From positions 153,961 to 217,960 of the forward strand of contig JAFDWR010000001.1 in assembly GCA_018268355.1 (NCBI GenBank): a stretch of 64,000 nt of DNA, in the 5' to 3' direction. This DNA is from Armatimonadota bacterium. GTDB lineage: Bacteria > Armatimonadota > Fimbriimonadia > Fimbriimonadales > Fimbriimonadaceae. The notes under the pieces are model-generated. The model ran no database searches and was not told where the DNA came from. It worked only from the letters and a program-made list of their open reading frames with translations. Below are positions 60,906-64,000 of this stretch, in pieces. Made by a program: the position numbers and the translations under genes. The stretch's first letter is position 1, and each line of letters opens with the position of its first letter.

Positions 60906-62183
60906 ATGCGTTTATACTTGCGCACCTTTGCCGCGCTCGCGGTGCTCTCGACGTTTGCTACTGTTCAGGCCCAAATTCCCGCGCTTTCGAGTCGATCGGG
61001 CGCAGCCTACACGCTGTACTTGAACTTCGGTGGCTTTAGCTACACGGGTAACTGGAGCAGCGGTACCCCTGGCGTCACGCCGGCTTATTCCGGCACGACG
61101 GCCCAGATTCGCGAAGCGTGGGCACGCGTCGCGGAGAAGTACGTTTCGCTCAACGTGAACGTGACCACCGTAGACCCCGCCGTGGCGGCGGGTCAAGCGG
61201 CCACGGACGCCCAGCGGCAATCCTATTACGACAGCCAAGCGCGCATGATGCACACGGTCATCGGCGGTACCGGTGGCTGGTCCGGCGGCGGCGGCGTCTC
61301 GTTCTTGAACGTCATTAGCACGGCCCAAACCAACGGACGACATACCAACTGGGTGTTCGCGAACCAAGCTCCCGGAGCTCTCCAATTCGTCGCCGATGCG
61401 ACCTCGCACGAGAATGGACACGCCTTTGGTCTCAACCACCAGGGTGACTGGAACGTTGCGGGTCAGTCTAACGCCGAGTACAGCAGCAACTTTGATAGTG
61501 CGGCGATGGCACCGATCATGGGCGTCACCTATAACTCGCCGACCGACCCCCGACGAGGCCTCTGGCGACGCGGTCGAATCAACTCGAGCAACACGGTCCA
61601 GAACGACTTCTCGGTCTTCCTCGGAAATTCGGGCGTTCAGCTCGTGGATTCGGGCATCGGCCACACGTTTGCAACCGCGACCCAGCTCGGCCTGATCGGC
61701 ACCACGGTGGACCCCAACCTCGCAAAGGGCTGGCTCAACCCCGCGAGTGCAACGACGCCGAACCCCACCGGTGAGGCCAACTACACCAAGGACTACTTCA
61801 AGTTCACGGTCGGCCAAGCGGGCACGACCACGCTGACGCTCAACTCGGGCGGCCAGTGGCTTGCAACGGGACAATCGGCTCCTGGTCGCACGTTCCGCGG
61901 CAAGTTCAACATCCTGAACTCGAGCCAAGCCATCGTCGGTACCTCGACCGAAGCGAGCGACACCCTTTCGGCGTCGTTCACGGGTTCGCTCGGCCTCGGC
62001 AACTACGTCATCGAAGTGCTCAACTTTGGTGGCATGACCTCTACGATCGACACCAGCGCCGAGTACTACACCTCGGGTAGCTACTTCTTCACCGGCGTGG
62101 TTCCGGTTCCGGAGCCCGCGAGTATGGTTGCGCTCGGTCTTGGCGCGATCGCCCTCGTTCGCCGCCGACGAAAGCAAAGCTAA
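60906..62183 (+). CDS. PEP-CTERM-anchored metzincin-type metalloprotease
   Basis: 425 residues from the ATG at 60906 (GAGGAAGG upstream). Signal peptide MRLYLRTFAALAVLSTFATVQAQ. The zinc motif SHENGHAFGLNHQGD gives His168, Glu169, His172 and His178 (HExxHxxGxxH), and a Met-turn candidate Met205 lies in APIMGV: metzincin type. A beta-rich pre-peptidase-C-like domain (about 255-395; TKDYFKFTVGQAGTTTLTLN) follows, and a PEP-CTERM tail (PVPEPASMVALGLGAIAL plus RRRR) anchors it for an exosortase, which is not in this window. Confidence 0.9.
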   Translation: MRLYLRTFAALAVLSTFATVQAQIPALSSRSGAAYTLYLNFGGFSYTGNWSSGTPGVTPAYSGTTAQIREAWARVAEKYVSLNVNVTTVDPAVAAGQAATDAQRQSYYDSQARMMHTVIGGTGGWSGGGGVSFLNVISTAQTNGRHTNWVFANQAPGALQFVADATSHENGHAFGLNHQGDWNVAGQSNAEYSSNFDSAAMAPIMGVTYNSPTDPRRGLWRRGRINSSNTVQNDFSVFLGNSGVQLVDSGIGHTFATATQLGLIGTTVDPNLAKGWLNPASATTPNPTGEANYTKDYFKFTVGQAGTTTLTLNSGGQWLATGQSAPGRTFRGKFNILNSSQAIVGTSTEASDTLSASFTGSLGLGNYVIEVLNFGGMTSTIDTSAEYYTSGSYFFTGVVPVPEPASMVALGLGAIALVRRRRKQS

Positions 62184-62205
62184 GGCTCGCCGTTACGCAA
62201 ACTAG

Positions 62206-62243
62206 AATCGCCTGCCGCACATTGCGGCGGGCGATTTGCTTTT
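62206..62243 (+). terminator. terminator of the PEP-CTERM gene
   Basis: A 13-bp stem (AATCGCCTGCCGC with complement, one wobble), 5-nt loop, tail TGCTTTT. Confidence 0.85.
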
Positions 62244-62274
62244 CAGAACGGTGGCGGTCTGATAGGATAGGCGC

Positions 62275-63096
62275 ATGTCTGAGAGTGCCCCCGAGTCGGC
62301 CCCGATTGCTCCCACCCCTCCCGAGAAGGTCCATGGTGCCGGCCTCGGCTATCTACTCGGTGGGATTCTCGCTCTTGTGCTGCTTTATGCGCTCTATGCG
62401 TTTTGGAGCCAGACCGGCCCGTTTGCGTGGCTCGCGGGAGTGCAGGACTCGCTGCTCGGCGGCGTCGCCGCGAAGCTGACCTTCATCTTCTACTTGATCA
62501 TCGTGATGATTCCGGTTGGGCTGATCGGCGGGCTGATCAACCGCTGCGAAGGGAAGGGGATGTTGGTGGCGATTGCTCCGGTCGCCTTGGTGGTCGGCTT
62601 CCACTTGCTTCTCACATTGTTCCTGCTCATCAAGGGCGGATCCCCGGGCGCGCCGCAGGGCCTCGCCGAACACCTCAAGCAGGTTTCTTTCATCTCCCAC
62701 GAGGCCACCTTCAACACCGCCGACCTCGTTAAGCTCGACCTCGCGAACGCGGCGACAATCTCGTCCGGACGGGTGGGAAGCTCCACCACCTCAACCGGCG
62801 ACGTGTATGTCCTGTTCGACCGCTCGGCTTGGCCCGATCCAGGAACTCCGGTGTATGTGAAGACGACGAAGAGCGAACTGGAGAGCATCGTCGACCAGCC
62901 GACCTTCCCAGGCACGATCTCGAAGGGGCCGATTCCGTTTCTCGCCCGAAAGAACCTGAACGATTTGCCCAGCCCGATTGGCGTCGTGATTGAGCCGAAG
63001 GCGACGGTCCGCGGCACGATGATGGCCCCTGGATTCGTCTACGGTGCGCTGGTGATCTTCGCGCTGTACCTGATGTTCAAGGGAGCAAAGAATTGA
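62275..63096 (+). CDS. hypothetical membrane protein
   Basis: 273 residues. A Pro/Glu-rich start is followed by three helices (about 22-45, 65-88, 97-118), a soluble beta-rich segment (GDVYVLFDRSAWPDPGTPVYV) and a C-terminal helix. No family recognised. TAGGAT lies 6 nt before the ATG with no Shine-Dalgarno. Placed between the PEP-CTERM protease and the triple zinc-ribbon protein. Confidence 0.7.
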   Translation: MSESAPESAPIAPTPPEKVHGAGLGYLLGGILALVLLYALYAFWSQTGPFAWLAGVQDSLLGGVAAKLTFIFYLIIVMIPVGLIGGLINRCEGKGMLVAIAPVALVVGFHLLLTLFLLIKGGSPGAPQGLAEHLKQVSFISHEATFNTADLVKLDLANAATISSGRVGSSTTSTGDVYVLFDRSAWPDPGTPVYVKTTKSELESIVDQPTFPGTISKGPIPFLARKNLNDLPSPIGVVIEPKATVRGTMMAPGFVYGALVIFALYLMFKGAKN

Positions 63097-63102
63097 GTTC
63101 GA

Positions 63103-63137
63103 CACGACTTCGCCCCGCAGTGCGGGGCGAAGTCGTG
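63103..63137. terminator. strong hairpin between convergent genes
   Basis: A perfect 16-bp stem (CACGACTTCGCCCCGC with complement) and 3-nt loop. There is no U-tract on either side, but the position between converging genes suggests termination. Confidence 0.6.
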
Positions 63138-63187
63138 GTCTCAGGCGAGCGGAGATAGGTCCCCGTCGCCGATAACGCAGGGCAGGC

Positions 63188-63616
63188 TTAGCCCACCTTC
63201 ATCTTCATTTCCGTGCGCTTCATGCCGCACTTCGGGCACTTGCCGCCCTTCGTGGCGGTGGTTTTGCACTTCTCGCAGGCGTAGTAGGTCGCCATCTTTT
63301 GGCAGTCCATGCCGCACTTCGAGCACTTGCCGGGTTCCTTCATGGAGGTCTTGCAGTGGTCGCATTCGTAGGTGATGCGGGCCTTCTGAGCCTTTAGGTC
63401 CATCTGGCAGGTCGGGCACTTGCCCTTCTTGTCCATCGCCATCTTGCAATGCTCGCAGACGTAAACCTTGGTCGACTTGCTCGCCTTGCCGGCGGCCTTG
63501 TTTTCATTGCCAGACTTCGGCGGCTTGGGTTTGCTGGTTTGGGCGTGGCTGATCGGCGCGAAAACGGCGGTCACCATGAGGACAAGAACCAAGAGGATGG
63601 TTTGTTTCAGTTTCAT
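63188..63616 (-). CDS. exported protein with three HMBD-like zinc ribbons
   Basis: 142 residues. Signal peptide LLVLVLMVTAVFAPISHAQ, a Lys/Pro-rich linker, then three tandem CxxC...CxxC modules: YVCEHCKMAMDKKGKCPTCQ, YECDHCKTSMKEPGKCSKCG and YACEKCKTTATKGGKCPKCG. The pattern and the trailing GM resemble the heavy-metal-binding domain found in CusB/CopA-type metal efflux proteins, but here it is a stand-alone, tripled, exported protein. It may bind Zn, Cu or other soft metals in the periplasm (inference). Confidence 0.8.
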   Translation of the reverse strand: MKLKQTILLVLVLMVTAVFAPISHAQTSKPKPPKSGNENKAAGKASKSTKVYVCEHCKMAMDKKGKCPTCQMDLKAQKARITYECDHCKTSMKEPGKCSKCGMDCQKMATYYACEKCKTTATKGGKCPKCGMKRTEMKMKVG

Positions 63617-63737
63617 GAGTTAGCTCCAGTGAGTGGCAACCAAAATCGGTTACCCATCGGCCAGAACGAGGAATCAGTCGTAAAGTTCCTTAATTTCTCG
63701 AAACAAGACGGAACGTGTTGGCGTACGCTAGGCAAGC

Positions 63738-64000
63738 ATGAATTCTTCGCGCGCCACAGAGTCTCGGAATCAGATGGAAGGCCTCATCCAAGCCGTCCTC
63801 GACCTCCCCAAGGAGAAGCAAAATCAACCGCCGAACGCGAAGTGCTTTTCGCCGAGCGGCGTGCTTGAGCACATGGCCCTCGTGGAAGTGATCTATCCGC
63901 CGATGGTCAGCAGCACGGGGAGCTGGCGCCGGGCAGGGTTCATCTATGGACGAGTTCTCGAGCGGATGCGATCAGCGAAGAAGATCGGCACCATGGGTTC
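63738..64000 (+). CDS. DinB/DUF1569-like protein (3' end outside window)
   Basis: 87 residues visible. LIQAVLDLPKEKQNQPPN and FSPSGVLEHMALVEVIYPP recall the first helices of DinB-fold proteins, where the His in EHMALVE would be a metal ligand. TACGCT lies 8 nt before the ATG. Assignment is tentative because only the N-terminus is seen. Confidence 0.55.
   Translation, partial: MNSSRATESRNQMEGLIQAVLDLPKEKQNQPPNAKCFSPSGVLEHMALVEVIYPPMVSSTGSWRRAGFIYGRVLERMRSAKKIGTMG

Overview
This 64 kb window is GC-rich bacterial chromosome, densely coded on both strands. It shows no prophage, insertion sequence or rRNA operon. Gene content (FlhA, FliK and FlgE flagellar genes, a fused IspDF, a PEP-CTERM protein, a tricorn-type protease, GH31 and GH42-like glycosidases, PIN-TRAM, an ImuB/DnaE2 cassette) together with many near-leaderless start sites fits a free-living, motile, probably aerobic heterotroph. 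Armatimonadota (Fimbriimonadia-like) is my best guess; this is inferred from gene content, not from a marker-gene tree.

Layout. 1-1.8 kb (minus): a truncated SPFH/band-7 protein preceded by two small translationally coupled unknowns. 1.8-8.1 kb (plus): an exported tricorn-like protease, then a PLP trans-sulfuration-type enzyme overlapping an M61 metallopeptidase; a small lipoprotein lies between them on the minus strand. 8.2-11 kb: ribosomal protein L9, an aquaporin with an altered pore residue, MsrB and an exported C39-like peptidase. 11-16 kb (minus): aroA-cmk, flhA, an unknown membrane-anchored protein and tRNA-fMet. 16-23 kb: rpsD, a CrtI-like oxidoreductase, GH31+PA14, an APH-type kinase and an unknown protein of lower GC. 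23-29.4 kb (minus): imuB and dnaE2/imuC behind a palindromic operator candidate, then a GyrI-like protein and an uncharacterised polytopic membrane protein.

29.4-34 kb is the least conserved part: a 450-bp repeat-bearing gap, PnuC, an AraC regulator, an NTF2-like protein, and an S41 peptidase gene flanked by inverted copies of a palindromic repeat, one of which runs into five 23-bp tandem units. 34-38 kb (minus): a 1043-residue protein with a disordered N-terminus and a glycosidase-like body lies directly upstream of era. 38.3-42.7 kb (plus): fliK-flgD-flagellar operon protein-flgE behind a strong sigma-28-type promoter candidate. 42.7-46.4 kb (minus): transglutaminase-like protein, PIN-TRAM protein, ispDF. 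46.6-55.5 kb: topA, GNAT, an MCC/PCC-type carboxyltransferase, rho, hpt, rph and hpd. 55.6-58.5 kb: a CHASE4-HAMP-PAS-GGDEF-EAL protein and tRNA-Thr. 58.6-64 kb: a lipoprotein with a caspase/gingipain-like His-Cys pair, a PEP-CTERM metzincin, an unknown membrane protein, an exported triple zinc-ribbon protein and a truncated DinB-like gene.

Themes. The window is rich in envelope proteolysis genes: tricorn, M61, C39, S41, transglutaminase, clan-CD-like and metzincin. Many start codons have a TANNNT hexamer, often TAGACT, 6-10 nt upstream and no Shine-Dalgarno, which suggests widespread leaderless transcription. The items I consider least described are the clan-CD-like lipoprotein next to the PEP-CTERM metzincin, the disordered glycosidase-like protein upstream of era, the imuB-dnaE2 arrangement with its operator candidate, and the palindrome/tandem repeat family.
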